DNA of 53,188 nucleotides from a virus. This document shows, one piece after another, positions 13,797-22,883 of this stretch (the first letter of the stretch is position 1; each line of letters opens with the position of its first letter). The position numbers were made by a program, and so were the translations under genes. Location of the stretch: IMG/VR virus record IMGVR_UViG_3300032236_000387, positions 1-53,188 of that record. The stretch is one strand, 5' to 3'. The notes below the pieces were generated by a model, which had not been told where the DNA came from, did no database searches, and was given only the letters and a program-made list of their open reading frames with translations.

Positions 13797-14711
13797 ATGG
13801 CCGCCCCAATGCGAAGTACAGACTTCCGGTCAATTGTTGAGCCAATTCTCAACGAATGTTTTGATGGAGTCTATGATCAGCGCGCTGATGAATGGAGTCG
13901 AGTTTTCCGTGAGGAAGATGGTATTCCCCGCAACTATCACGAAGAGCCGGTCCTTTACGGATTTGGCGCTGCACCACAACTCCCTGACGGTACGCCTGTT
14001 ACCTATCAGCAGGGTGGTGTGTTGTTCCTTCAGCGTTACCTCTACAAAGTGTACGGGCTTGCCTTTGCACTGACGAAGGTTCTTGTTGAAGACGGCGACC
14101 ACATCCGTATCGGTCAGGTTTATGCTCGTCACTTGGCTCAGTCGCTGGTGGAAACCAAAGAACTGCTGAGTGCGAACATTCTCAATACGGCCTTCAACTC
14201 GTCGTACCCCGGCGGTGACGGTGTGTCGCTGATTAACACGGCGCACCCAATTGTTTCTGGTACGTTCAGCAACCAGTTGGCGACTGCTGCGGTTCTTTCG
14301 CAGACTTCGCTTGAGCAAATGCTCATCCAGATTCGTCAGGCTGTGGACAACAACGGTAAGCGTATTCGTCTGGTTCCACGTCAACTGATCGTGGCACCCG
14401 GCAATATCTTCCAAGCTGAAGTCCTATTGAAGAGCGTGCTGCGTGCCGGTAACGCAAACAACGACATCAACCCGATCAAGTCTATTGGCTTGCTCGACGA
14501 AGGTGCCGCTGTTCTGTCCCGTCTTACGTCGGCGACTGCATGGTGGGTTCAGACTGACGCTCCAGAGGGCTTTAAGCTCCTGATGCGTCGTCGTCTGGAG
14601 AAAACCATGGAAGGCGACTTTGAAACGGACACGATGCGCTACAAGGCTACTGAGCGTTATGCTGTGGGCTTCACTGACCCACGTTGCGCTTACGGTACGC
14701 CCGGAGTGTAA
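13797..14711 (+). CDS. major capsid protein (HK97-fold type)
   Basis: 304 residues. The GGDGVSLINTAHPI stretch, a long helical spine segment before it (HLAQSLVETKELLSANILN) and the later APGNIFQAEVLLKSV and ATAWWVQTD strands follow the usual order in HK97-fold major capsid proteins. Strong ribosome site AATTAGGAGGTAAATC. It is followed immediately by a long intrinsic terminator, consistent with a highly expressed gene ending a transcription unit. Confidence 0.85.
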   Translation: MAAPMRSTDFRSIVEPILNECFDGVYDQRADEWSRVFREEDGIPRNYHEEPVLYGFGAAPQLPDGTPVTYQQGGVLFLQRYLYKVYGLAFALTKVLVEDGDHIRIGQVYARHLAQSLVETKELLSANILNTAFNSSYPGGDGVSLINTAHPIVSGTFSNQLATAAVLSQTSLEQMLIQIRQAVDNNGKRIRLVPRQLIVAPGNIFQAEVLLKSVLRAGNANNDINPIKSIGLLDEGAAVLSRLTSATAWWVQTDAPEGFKLLMRRRLEKTMEGDFETDTMRYKATERYAVGFTDPRCAYGTPGV

Positions 14712-14761
14712 AGAACGGGACCAAGGGGGTGTAATCGGATTACACCCTCTTGGTTCTTTTT
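14711..14761 (+). terminator. strong intrinsic terminator containing palindrome copy 3
   Basis: CCAAG (14721-14725) pairs with CTTGG (14749-14753), and AAGAA (14711-14715) with TTCTT (14754-14758) across a 5-base bulge. The core is the 17-mer GTGTAATCGGATTACAC (14729-14745) extended by GG/CC, with CGG as apical triloop. A T5 run ends the element at 14757-14761. About 20 paired positions in all make this the longest terminator-like stem in the structural module. Confidence 0.85.
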
Positions 14762-14796
14762 GAAACCTGAGTGGTTCAAGCCACAAGGAATCTAAA

Positions 14797-16044
14797 ATGC
14801 CTTTATTTTCAGATGATCTTTTCTTGGGTTCTGGTGCTACCTATATGGGCACTGGCAACCAAGCCGCAACCTCGGTTTTTACCGGGACCATTTCTACCAC
14901 CACGTTGACGGTTCAAACCGTTCAGTCTGGCGATCCTTTGGTCGTTGGTCAGTTCATCGTTGGTTCTGGTGTGACTGCAAACAGTTACATCACTGCATCA
15001 CTTGGCCAAAACGCAAACGGTTTGAGCCAATACACTTTGTCGCAGTCATCGACTGTTTCGTCGGCAGTGGTGATGTATGCATCGGGTAACGCATCGTTAG
15101 GTAACCCTGCCCCAATGTCGCTAGGCGTTGGTCCGATGGGTCGTATCTATATGTGGGACTCGATCCCAGAGGCGAAACAAGCAAATAACATTGCTACGTC
15201 GCAGACTCCCGCGGCTGCAGGCAGCCTCACGCTGACGGCTGGAACGTCGGTTACCACGCTGGTTCGCAGTGATGGTACGACTGCATACGTTCTAGATGTG
15301 CCGCGTGGTTTGCGGATTACAACTGCCACTGCTGCTGCTTCGACTTTGGCAGGTGTTGCAATCACAGGCACTGGTGGTCAAATTTCGTTTACGTCGCAGA
15401 CTGGTTTGGTTTCAGGCCAATACCTGACCATTTCTGGTACTTACGGCGGAACGGGTTCGATTACGGGTTATTCAAACCCAACGACGTACATTTTGACTGC
15501 AGTTACATCAACGACTGCCACGCTGACTACTACAGCCGGTGCGGCAGTTGTGACTACGGCAGGTACGCCAACGGGTCTGACCTATACCTTGGGTGTTGCT
15601 CCGCAAACGGCAACGATCAGTGGTTACGATTACTACGGTCAGGCGATGACCCAAACAATCACGACCAGTTCGTCTGTTTCGACTGCAGTGAACACCACCA
15701 AAGCGTTCTATCAAGTCACATCGATTTCGATTGGTGGCGCGACTGGAACGGCGCTAACGGTTGGTACAACTGACGTGTTGGGAATCCCAGTTCGAGTAAT
15801 CGATGGTGCTTACATCGTAAACTCTGGGTACAACAACACTGTTGCATTCGATTCCCCAACCGCGTTTGTAAAAGCGGATATGACGAACCCAGCTACATCA
15901 TCTACGGGTGACGTTCGCGGTACGTTGAATCCATCAAGTGCTCCTGATGGAACCAAACGCTTGGTTGTAGCCATTGCGGTTCCGGCAATTGCATCTGGCC
16001 CCAACTCGACTCGTCAGGGCACGCTTGGCGTGACTCAGGCTTAA
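14797..16044 (+). CDS. virion structural protein with Ig-like decoration module, 415 aa
   Basis: Ser/Thr/Gly-rich beta protein. Residues about 25-90 form one beta module (TTLTVQTVQSGDPLVVGQF). Residues about 185-265 hold a second, starting GTGGQISFTSQTGL and ending TTAGTPTGLTYTL, that recurs twice in the gp10-like protein at 32213. The C-terminal part (GDVRGTLNPSSAPDGTKRL) looks like the conserved virion body. It follows the capsid terminator and may be a head decoration or minor capsid protein. Confidence 0.65.
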   Translation: MPLFSDDLFLGSGATYMGTGNQAATSVFTGTISTTTLTVQTVQSGDPLVVGQFIVGSGVTANSYITASLGQNANGLSQYTLSQSSTVSSAVVMYASGNASLGNPAPMSLGVGPMGRIYMWDSIPEAKQANNIATSQTPAAAGSLTLTAGTSVTTLVRSDGTTAYVLDVPRGLRITTATAAASTLAGVAITGTGGQISFTSQTGLVSGQYLTISGTYGGTGSITGYSNPTTYILTAVTSTTATLTTTAGAAVVTTAGTPTGLTYTLGVAPQTATISGYDYYGQAMTQTITTSSSVSTAVNTTKAFYQVTSISIGGATGTALTVGTTDVLGIPVRVIDGAYIVNSGYNNTVAFDSPTAFVKADMTNPATSSTGDVRGTLNPSSAPDGTKRLVVAIAVPAIASGPNSTRQGTLGVTQA

Positions 16045-16056
16045 TAGGAGGCTGAA

Positions 16057-17772
16057 ATGGCTAATTTTCAACCAATGGTGAAGATGTACACCGATGAGCC
16101 ATCAGTTAGTCTGGTGAAGCTCAAGAAAGGTGGTAAGGTCAAAGCCAAGAAGCATGACGAGCATCACGGTCACCATTCGATGCATCCGGGGCACATGAAA
16201 GGCGCTCACCATGCATTCGAGGCGGAGAAGGGCGCATCGCCCAAAAAACCGTCGCTGCATGAGCGCCATAAAGCAATGAACCCGCAGCTTTACAAAAAAG
16301 GCGGAAAAGTTGCTCACAAGGTTGACGGCGGCATTATGCCAATGGCACCTAGTGGCATGGGCGGCGGGATGACTGGTGTGGGCAATGCTTCGCCGACCAT
16401 GAACCGTGCAATGAGTCCATCGGCAATTGCCAACATGGAACCTGCTGCACGGGCTACTCGGGCAGCGCAAGTTAAGCGTGCTCTGCTGGGCATGAAGAAG
16501 GGTGGTTCTGCAGACCACAAAATGATTGAGAAGTTGGAAAAAGAACTTCACCATCACGAAAGTATGTCTGCGGAAAAGGCCCATCATAAAGCTCATGGCG
16601 GCAAGGTTCACCATATCAGCGGTCATCCAGACGGCACCCATGAGCATCACAAGGCCATGGCCAAGCATTACGCTGAAAAGTGTAAGCATGGCGGTTCGGC
16701 GCATATGCACAAGATGCACGAGCACCACAAGCATCAAGCCAAGATGTGCAAGGGTGGCAGCTATGCTTCGGGTGGCTCGACCAATGAGAAAGGTGCTGGC
16801 GCATCTGGTGAAAAGGTTGATCAGTTCCAGACTCGGACCACGCTTAAAAACAGCGTGAAGCCGTTTGTTTCGCGTGCTGACACCTCGAAGCCTGATCACT
16901 CTCCTGCTCACACTGGCGAGATCCACAAGGGCAATGGCGGCGGTTATAAGCATGGTGGTCGGATGCACCACAAGGCTGATGGCGGTCACATGATTGGCGA
17001 CAAAGTCCCAAGCGTGAAGAACAAGCACTATGCAAAGGGTGGCCGTGCGACCGGCAGCATGATCCCAAGCGGAACGAACGAAAGTGAAACCCGCGGCAAG
17101 ATCAAGTTTGGCGGCACGATTGAGGACAACGAGCATTACTACGAAAACACCGATATGCACACGGCGCAGCCAGACCACTCAAAAGGTGGTACGGGTGGTG
17201 TCAAGATGGGCAACGCCGGTGGATTCAAACGTGGTGGTCGGATGCATCACAAAGCCGATGGCGGAACGATTGACAAGTTTGTCACCCGTAACACCATTGA
17301 AGGTGGTGACTGGGAGAATCGCCCAGCCAACACCACCAAACCCGGCAAGAGCGACACCAAAACCGGCCAAGTGAAGCTTGCTAACGCAGGCGGATATAAG
17401 CACGGTGGCAAAACCTCGAAGCACTATGCTTCGGGCGGTGGCGTGAATGAGATGGGCAACGCTATGAAGATGCCTGCTCGCGTGAAACACGGTCCAGTGG
17501 CCAACACGCTTCAGTCGGGCACTTATGCACGGGGTGGCAAGGTAGATGAAGAGAAACCCAACCTTCGTCTAGTCAAGACCCATACCGGGCCGCATGGTCA
17601 CGTTGCCAAGATCTACAAAGACCGTGATTATGGTGAGCATCGTGTGAGGTTCTACGATCCTGAAGGTAAACACCACCACAAGGCGGATTACCACACGGAT
17701 GATGTGCAGGACGCGCATGATACGGCGATGTATGAGTTGAATCGCGCTACGGACTGGAAGAAAAGCAAGTAA
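16057..17772 (+). CDS. histidine/lysine-rich virion protein with repeated KGG motifs, 571 aa
   Basis: Ribosome site TAGGAGGCTGAA. The protein carries about a dozen K-x-G-G motifs (KKGGKV, YKHGG, FKRGG, YARGGKV) and clusters of His (HDEHHGHHSMHPGHMKG). Residues about 250-480 contain three imperfect tandem repeats, each closing with GNxGG, a KxGG motif and HHKADGG or a variant. The last about 85 residues look globular. It is extremely basic and could bind DNA or metal inside the virion. A GC hairpin follows at 17791. No enzyme motif. Confidence 0.65.
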   Translation: MANFQPMVKMYTDEPSVSLVKLKKGGKVKAKKHDEHHGHHSMHPGHMKGAHHAFEAEKGASPKKPSLHERHKAMNPQLYKKGGKVAHKVDGGIMPMAPSGMGGGMTGVGNASPTMNRAMSPSAIANMEPAARATRAAQVKRALLGMKKGGSADHKMIEKLEKELHHHESMSAEKAHHKAHGGKVHHISGHPDGTHEHHKAMAKHYAEKCKHGGSAHMHKMHEHHKHQAKMCKGGSYASGGSTNEKGAGASGEKVDQFQTRTTLKNSVKPFVSRADTSKPDHSPAHTGEIHKGNGGGYKHGGRMHHKADGGHMIGDKVPSVKNKHYAKGGRATGSMIPSGTNESETRGKIKFGGTIEDNEHYYENTDMHTAQPDHSKGGTGGVKMGNAGGFKRGGRMHHKADGGTIDKFVTRNTIEGGDWENRPANTTKPGKSDTKTGQVKLANAGGYKHGGKTSKHYASGGGVNEMGNAMKMPARVKHGPVANTLQSGTYARGGKVDEEKPNLRLVKTHTGPHGHVAKIYKDRDYGEHRVRFYDPEGKHHHKADYHTDDVQDAHDTAMYELNRATDWKKSK

Positions 17773-17790
17773 TTGCACTTCAAGTAAGTA

Positions 17791-17808
17791 GGGGGGCTTC
17801 GGCCCCCC
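17791..17808 (+). terminator. GC hairpin with UUCG tetraloop
   Basis: GGGGGGC (17791-17797), TTCG loop, GCCCCCC (17802-17808); flanking AAGT and ACTT can extend the stem with one bulged A. Very stable, but followed only by ACTTGTT, so it could be a partial terminator or an RNase barrier protecting the upstream messenger. Confidence 0.6.
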
Positions 17809-17827
17809 ACTTGTTAAAGGAAAAAAA

Positions 17828-20461
17828 ATGTCTCAATTGTCGGTTTATACTGGCCCAACGTCCAACACAGACAACCAGCTACGTCTTCAGCAGGCGCAGC
17901 GATCTGGCGCGTATGACCCTGTTGACAAGGTTCGTGTATCGACGCCTCAATCGTTGATTGACACCGACTTTGAGTATGGGCAACAGCCGACAAAATGGGA
18001 ACAAATTTCCCTCCAGAACAATCGTCAGTCGCTTTATTACCTGCCAAACGCCGCGCTGCCAGTTTCAGCGATTACAGGTAACCAAGCCAACTTGTATCAA
18101 TTGGTCATTACGTTTGCTTCAAACGTAACCATTGCTACCGGCACTCCGTTTTTCATTGAAGACACAATTGATCCAAATGCTCAAGGATGGGCATATGTGG
18201 TCGCAGGTGTCTCCGCTGGTACATCGATTACTGTTCAAGTACAGAACCAAGTAACGACGGTCAATAATTACTCTGCAGCATCAACGTATTGCTATCAGGG
18301 TTACACATATTCAAACTGCGGTATTGCCCTGACCGGGACGACGGCATTTACGTTTGTTGGATCAACGGTAAGCGTCACCACATCATTCCCTCATGGGTTG
18401 TCGGCAAATTCGGCAATCTTTATTACGGGAACAACTGGCCCAAGCACGGCAACTCAGATTAACGGGGCGCAAGTTGTTGCGACAACGCCAACTGCCAATA
18501 CGTTTACGTTTACCAACGTCAACGGAACCCCTTCGACCACGATTGCCAACACTGCAGGTCAAACCAACTTGTATGCCCGTCCAGTAGGTTGGGTTGACTG
18601 CCATGCTTATGATGGATCGGTCAACTTTACTGCTGGTGCAAACACACCTAATCAGCAGTTGTTCCGCCAGACTCGTCGGTACTTCCGTTATCAATCTGGA
18701 AAGGGCATTCAGTTTTCTACTGGAACGATCCTTAAGCCACAAATTGCATTTACGACGCTAACTTCGTCTGGAACTACTGTCACTGTAACGAGTAAAACTC
18801 CCCACAATTTGACAGTTGGAACTTACGTTCAAGTTTCTGGTTTTGACCAATCTGCTTACAACGGTATTTTTAAAATTGTTACTGTTGCAACCGCATTGGT
18901 ATTTACTTACACAGCGTTGTTTGTACCATCGGCATCACCGGCAACAAGTACTGCTCCTTTGATTCCGCACGTCAGCCCATATTCATGGTACGGGGCGAGC
19001 AACAAAATTGGATTTTTTGACAGTCAAAACGGAATGTTTTTCCAATTTGATGGTCAGGTTTTGTATTGCGTGCTTCGCAACAGCGTAAATCAAATTACTG
19101 GGACTGTAACTGCAACTCAAAATAGCTCATTGGTAACGGGTAGCAGCACTCAATTTACAACCCAGTTGCTTGTTGGTGATTACATTGTTATTCGAGGGCA
19201 AACGCATCGAGTAACAACGATTACCAGCGATACTCAGTTGTATGTTACGCCTGAATACCGCGGGGCAACAATTGCTAACGCGCTAGTATCCAGAATTGTT
19301 GAAACAAAAGTGCCTCAATCGCAATGGTGGGACGTTTGCGACGGGACTAATTCAATCTCCAACCCGTCGGGGTACAACCTTGATCTAACCAAAGTACAGA
19401 TGTTTTACATCGACTACTCTTGGTACGGCGCAGGAGTAGCCCGGTTTGGGTTCCGTGCGACCAATGGCCAGATCATTTATGTGTACGGGTTCCAGAACAA
19501 CAACGTGCAGTATCAAGCTTATATGCGGTCGGGGAACCTGCCGTCGCACTATGAGCAAAACACTGTATTGCCATTGACTACCATCACCTCAAGCATTGGT
19601 ACAAGCGACACGACAATCAACGTGTTGAGCACTTCTGGATTCAATCCGGCGGGAGGCACGGCCCGAATTATTGGAAATGGTCTTTCAGGAACAATTGAAT
19701 ATGTGACATATACCGGGTTGACATCAACTAGTTTGACTGGATTGACCAGAGGAACAACCGGAGGATCTGCTGCATCAGCGTTTACATATTCAGCAAGCGC
19801 ACCAATTTCAGTTGAATATGCATCGCCAGATTCTGCGGCTATGTTGTCCCATTGGGGTTCGTCGGTGGTGATGGATGGTGGATACACGTCAGACGTATCG
19901 TTGATTTACAACTACGGTATGACATCTTCCATTTCGACATCAAGTGCGACCGCTGTGCCAATCATGGCCATCCGTGTTGCTCCATCGGTGGACAACGGCA
20001 CTGTAGGTACATTCGGTGTCAAAGAGATTATCAACCGTCTGCAGTTGCAGATGCGTGAGATCGCTATGTTGACCACGACTAGCTACTTGGTTCAATTTAT
20101 TTTGAACGGTGTGATTGGGGGCACAAGCGGGTTTACTTCGTTTGCCTCACCAACTCAGAACAACACCAACACAACGTCGATTGTTCAAGTGGCCACGAAC
20201 ACCAATACGGCAACCACCATTACCGGCGGCGAGTCGATTGCGGCGTTCTTCACCAATACGGCTGGTCAAACGACGTTGGACTTGACTGCGGTTGCACCGT
20301 TCGGAAACAGCATTTTGGGTGGTGGTTTGACAAACACTGTACCGACAGGTCAAGCAGGAACATACCCTGATGGTCCGGACATTTTGTATGTAACAGTGAG
20401 CCAAATTGGTACAAACGGAACCGCATTTGCCCGTTTGTCTTGGCAAGAGTCGCAGGCTTAA
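17828..20461 (+). CDS. large virion structural protein, 877 aa
   Basis: Ribosome site AAAGGAAAAAAA. Beta-rich throughout, with inserted modules of the type TSFPHGLSANSAIFITG and TSKTPHNLTVGTYVQVSG (residues about 185-240 and 315-370), which are small sandwich-like inserts shared in style with other virion proteins here. The centre (YSWYGASNKIGFFDSQNGMF) and the later YIDYSWYGAGVARFGF segment are aromatic-rich. Probably a structural tail or head-fibre protein; exact role unknown. Confidence 0.65.
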   Translation: MSQLSVYTGPTSNTDNQLRLQQAQRSGAYDPVDKVRVSTPQSLIDTDFEYGQQPTKWEQISLQNNRQSLYYLPNAALPVSAITGNQANLYQLVITFASNVTIATGTPFFIEDTIDPNAQGWAYVVAGVSAGTSITVQVQNQVTTVNNYSAASTYCYQGYTYSNCGIALTGTTAFTFVGSTVSVTTSFPHGLSANSAIFITGTTGPSTATQINGAQVVATTPTANTFTFTNVNGTPSTTIANTAGQTNLYARPVGWVDCHAYDGSVNFTAGANTPNQQLFRQTRRYFRYQSGKGIQFSTGTILKPQIAFTTLTSSGTTVTVTSKTPHNLTVGTYVQVSGFDQSAYNGIFKIVTVATALVFTYTALFVPSASPATSTAPLIPHVSPYSWYGASNKIGFFDSQNGMFFQFDGQVLYCVLRNSVNQITGTVTATQNSSLVTGSSTQFTTQLLVGDYIVIRGQTHRVTTITSDTQLYVTPEYRGATIANALVSRIVETKVPQSQWWDVCDGTNSISNPSGYNLDLTKVQMFYIDYSWYGAGVARFGFRATNGQIIYVYGFQNNNVQYQAYMRSGNLPSHYEQNTVLPLTTITSSIGTSDTTINVLSTSGFNPAGGTARIIGNGLSGTIEYVTYTGLTSTSLTGLTRGTTGGSAASAFTYSASAPISVEYASPDSAAMLSHWGSSVVMDGGYTSDVSLIYNYGMTSSISTSSATAVPIMAIRVAPSVDNGTVGTFGVKEIINRLQLQMREIAMLTTTSYLVQFILNGVIGGTSGFTSFASPTQNNTNTTSIVQVATNTNTATTITGGESIAAFFTNTAGQTTLDLTAVAPFGNSILGGGLTNTVPTGQAGTYPDGPDILYVTVSQIGTNGTAFARLSWQESQA

Positions 20462-20462
20462 T

Positions 20463-20978
20463 ATGCCAAGCAAATCTCCAGCCCAGCATCGTTTGATGGA
20501 AGCAGCCGCCCACACAAAGGGCGGTGTTGGTGGTGTTCCTCAATCTGTCGGCAAAGAGTTTGTCCGCGCCGACAAAAACATGAAGGAAGGTGGTCTGTAT
20601 GCCAATATCCATGCAAAGCGTAAAAGAATCGCTGAAGGCTCTGGTGAGCATATGCGTAAAGTGGGGGCAAAAGGAGCGCCAACTGCTGGAGCCTTCAAAG
20701 CAGCAGCAAGAACAGCTAAAGGAAAAGCTGACGGAGGCCCAAGTCTGGCTGTCGAGAGGGGCGAAAAACTCTCAACAGAACGTGGCGCAGGACTTACCGA
20801 AAAAGGACGAGCCAAGTACAACCGGGAAACCGGATCTCACTTGAAAGCTCCGCAGCCACAAGGTGGGTCGCGCAAAGATTCATTTTGCGCGAGAATGTCA
20901 GGGGTGGTGAAGCACTCGAAGGGTGATGCGCCAAGAGCCAAAGCTTCGTTAAAACGCTGGGATTGCCCCGGCTGGTAA
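20463..20978 (+). CDS. two-part small phage protein with SFCARM motif, 171 aa
   Basis: ATG at 20463 follows the preceding TAA by one base. Residues 1-40 (PSKSPAQHRLMEAAAHTKGG, then PQSVGKEFVRAD) match a short domain common in phages. Residues about 105-171 contain YNRETGSHLKAP and SFCARMSGV, ending KRWDCPGW, like the DUF6321-type proteins seen in marine phages. The product therefore looks like a fusion of two small conserved domains. Probably virion-associated; no activity known. Confidence 0.65.
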   Translation: MPSKSPAQHRLMEAAAHTKGGVGGVPQSVGKEFVRADKNMKEGGLYANIHAKRKRIAEGSGEHMRKVGAKGAPTAGAFKAAARTAKGKADGGPSLAVERGEKLSTERGAGLTEKGRAKYNRETGSHLKAPQPQGGSRKDSFCARMSGVVKHSKGDAPRAKASLKRWDCPGW

Positions 20979-20988
20979 GGAGAGGATT

Positions 20989-21423
20989 GTGAGTGATTTT
21001 TTCAAGGCTTATGATCCAAACCGAATGGCTGAAATTATCAAGTCTCCAAAGGAGAAAAATGTGGATGCTGCTCGTAAGTTGTACGCAAAAGAGTACATGA
21101 AAAAAGGCAAGACGGCGAAAGAGTCAAAAGGAGCCATGGAGCACGCCTACGGTGAAGTAGAAAAAAAACATGGAAAAGAAATGCTTGAAAGGCTCAAGTC
21201 TTACCATGATAAAAATCAATCAGGGGATGATGAATCCAGCTCTTCAAAAGAAAAGCAGGAAATGATCTATCGTCCTGTAAGAAAGAAAAACAAAGAAGAA
21301 GAAGATAAAGAGAAGGCAAAGCCTACTCCTCATGGGATCAAGCCTAACATTGACTGGTACAAGAAAGGCGGGAAGATCAGCACGGCGGAACACGGGAATT
21401 CCAAGCACAAGCACTGCTGGTAA
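20989..21423 (+). CDS. charged virion-module protein ending in KKGGK motif, 144 aa
   Basis: GTG start at 20989 with the excellent ribosome site AAGGAGAGGATT. The first about 65 residues are helical (MAEIIKSPKEKNVDAARKLY), followed by a long Glu/Lys-rich linker and a C-terminal WYKKGGKIS motif and HKHCW ending. The KKGGK motif recurs in five other proteins of this genome. Function unknown. Confidence 0.65.
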   Translation: MSDFFKAYDPNRMAEIIKSPKEKNVDAARKLYAKEYMKKGKTAKESKGAMEHAYGEVEKKHGKEMLERLKSYHDKNQSGDDESSSSKEKQEMIYRPVRKKNKEEEDKEKAKPTPHGIKPNIDWYKKGGKISTAEHGNSKHKHCW

Positions 21424-21431
21424 GGTGAGCC

Positions 21432-22505
21432 ATGGCGTATAGCGGCACCGTCGGTCAAACGACAATCACTGTCCAGCAATTTATTGATCAGGGTGCCCGT
21501 CTCGCCGGTAAGCTTGCGGAAGAACTGACGGTTGAGCAGGTTCAGGGTTCTAAACAGGCTCTGTTCTTTGTTCTAAGCAACCTGATCAATCAGGGCATTA
21601 ACTACTGGGCCATCAATCAGCAGGTCTATGGACTGTTGCCCAATCAGTTTGAATACCTGCTGCCGGTAGGTGGAGTAGACGTTTTGAACGTCTTGTATCG
21701 CACGATGACGCGGCCAAGCGCATCGTATGCGGCAAGTGATGGTAGCAACACGTCGAACATTTACGACGGCAACATCACGACGTACAACCAGATGACCGTG
21801 GCCAACGGTAGCTACACGGCCTACTACGGAACGACGAATACTCAGTACATCGGTTCAATTGGTTTCATGCCGTATGTGGCCAATAATGGCACGGCAACAT
21901 GGAACTACTATCTGCAGTGTTCTGCCGATGGCACGACTTGGACAACGCTGTACACGGGAACTTCGGTTACTGTGACTGGTGGCCAGTGGATATTCCAGAA
22001 CATTGATCCCGGCGCGAACGTCGCGTATTACCGGATTCAAGCGTTTGGCGGGACTACTCTGGCGTTGTATGAGTTTTATTTGGGAACGAATTCAACCGAG
22101 ATCATGATGGCTCGGCTGAACAGGGACGATTACACGAACCTTCCAAATAAAAATTTTACAGCCAATCAGCCGTATCAATTTTGGTTTAATCGCACGATCC
22201 CGCAGGCGACAATTACGTTGTGGCCAACGCCATCAAATGCTTTTGTTCAGATGGTGGTTTGGTATTCGCGCCAGATCATGGACGTTGGCGATCTGAATGG
22301 TTCTCTTGAAATTCCGCAGCGATGGAATCAAGCTATTCAGTATTTGCTGGGTCATCAGATGAGCCTGATACTTCCAAGTGTTGAGCCTGCGAGGATTCAA
22401 TACCTTGAAGGTCAGGCTGAGAAGTACTTTATGATGGCCGAGAACGAAGAACGCGATAAGTCTCCGATCTACTGGGCACCCAACATTTCGGTGTATACAA
22501 GGTAA
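21432..22505 (+). CDS. head-tail adaptor-like protein with inserted discoidin-like domain, 357 aa
   Basis: The helical N-terminus (QQFIDQGARLAGKLAEELTV) and C-terminus (IPQRWNQAIQYLLGHQMSLI) resemble adaptor proteins of the P22 gp4 / tail-tubular type that join portal and tail. Between them, residues about 85-215 look like a discoidin/F5-8C-type carbohydrate-binding domain (IYDGNITTYNQ; CSADGTTWTTLYTG; AYYRIQAFGG). The insertion may expose a glycan-binding face on the tail neck. The gene overlaps the next one by one base. Confidence 0.65.
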   Translation: MAYSGTVGQTTITVQQFIDQGARLAGKLAEELTVEQVQGSKQALFFVLSNLINQGINYWAINQQVYGLLPNQFEYLLPVGGVDVLNVLYRTMTRPSASYAASDGSNTSNIYDGNITTYNQMTVANGSYTAYYGTTNTQYIGSIGFMPYVANNGTATWNYYLQCSADGTTWTTLYTGTSVTVTGGQWIFQNIDPGANVAYYRIQAFGGTTLALYEFYLGTNSTEIMMARLNRDDYTNLPNKNFTANQPYQFWFNRTIPQATITLWPTPSNAFVQMVVWYSRQIMDVGDLNGSLEIPQRWNQAIQYLLGHQMSLILPSVEPARIQYLEGQAEKYFMMAENEERDKSPIYWAPNISVYTR

Positions 22506-22882
22506 TGCCACGCTTTCTAAACACGGTTGGCAATGCAGTAATTGCGATCTTTATCTGCGACAGATGCAAGATGAAGAGGCCGATCATTGAAGCAATGCCA
22601 GACCCCAATTTTCCGGGTCTGAAAGTGTGTACGCACGGGTGTGCAGACCAGAAAGATCCGTACCGTTTACCGGCTAGACAAACAGAGCGGATTGCTCTTC
22701 AATACCCTCGGCCAGATGTCAGTGTTGCAGCAAATGATGATGGTTTGGTTGTAACGCCTACTGGAAACAGTGGAGTGAAGGGAGATCAGACTCAGGTGTA
22801 CATCAGTACCCAGAACAGCACCGCCACACCAAAACAGAATGGCAACGTAGACATCATCACGCCGAACCCAACGAGCCAATAA
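22505..22882 (+). CDS. small cysteine-containing phage protein, 125 aa
   Basis: N-terminal CDRC and later CTHGC pairs (residues about 18-21 and 42-46) suggest a zinc site. The region up to about residue 70 (ending RIALQYPRPD) is the conserved-looking part; the rest is low-complexity Asn/Thr/Gln. Overlaps the previous stop by one base. Similar proteins occur beside adaptor genes in environmental phages; function unknown. Confidence 0.6.
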   Translation: MPRFLNTVGNAVIAIFICDRCKMKRPIIEAMPDPNFPGLKVCTHGCADQKDPYRLPARQTERIALQYPRPDVSVAANDDGLVVTPTGNSGVKGDQTQVYISTQNSTATPKQNGNVDIITPNPTSQ

Positions 22883-22883
22883 A

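Noticed and set aside
16102-17178. 358-codon minus-strand frame opposite the His/Lys-rich protein
   Set aside because: Results from biased codons (CAC, AAG, GGT) on the + strand. The + strand frame has a ribosome site, continuous operon context and recognisable motifs.
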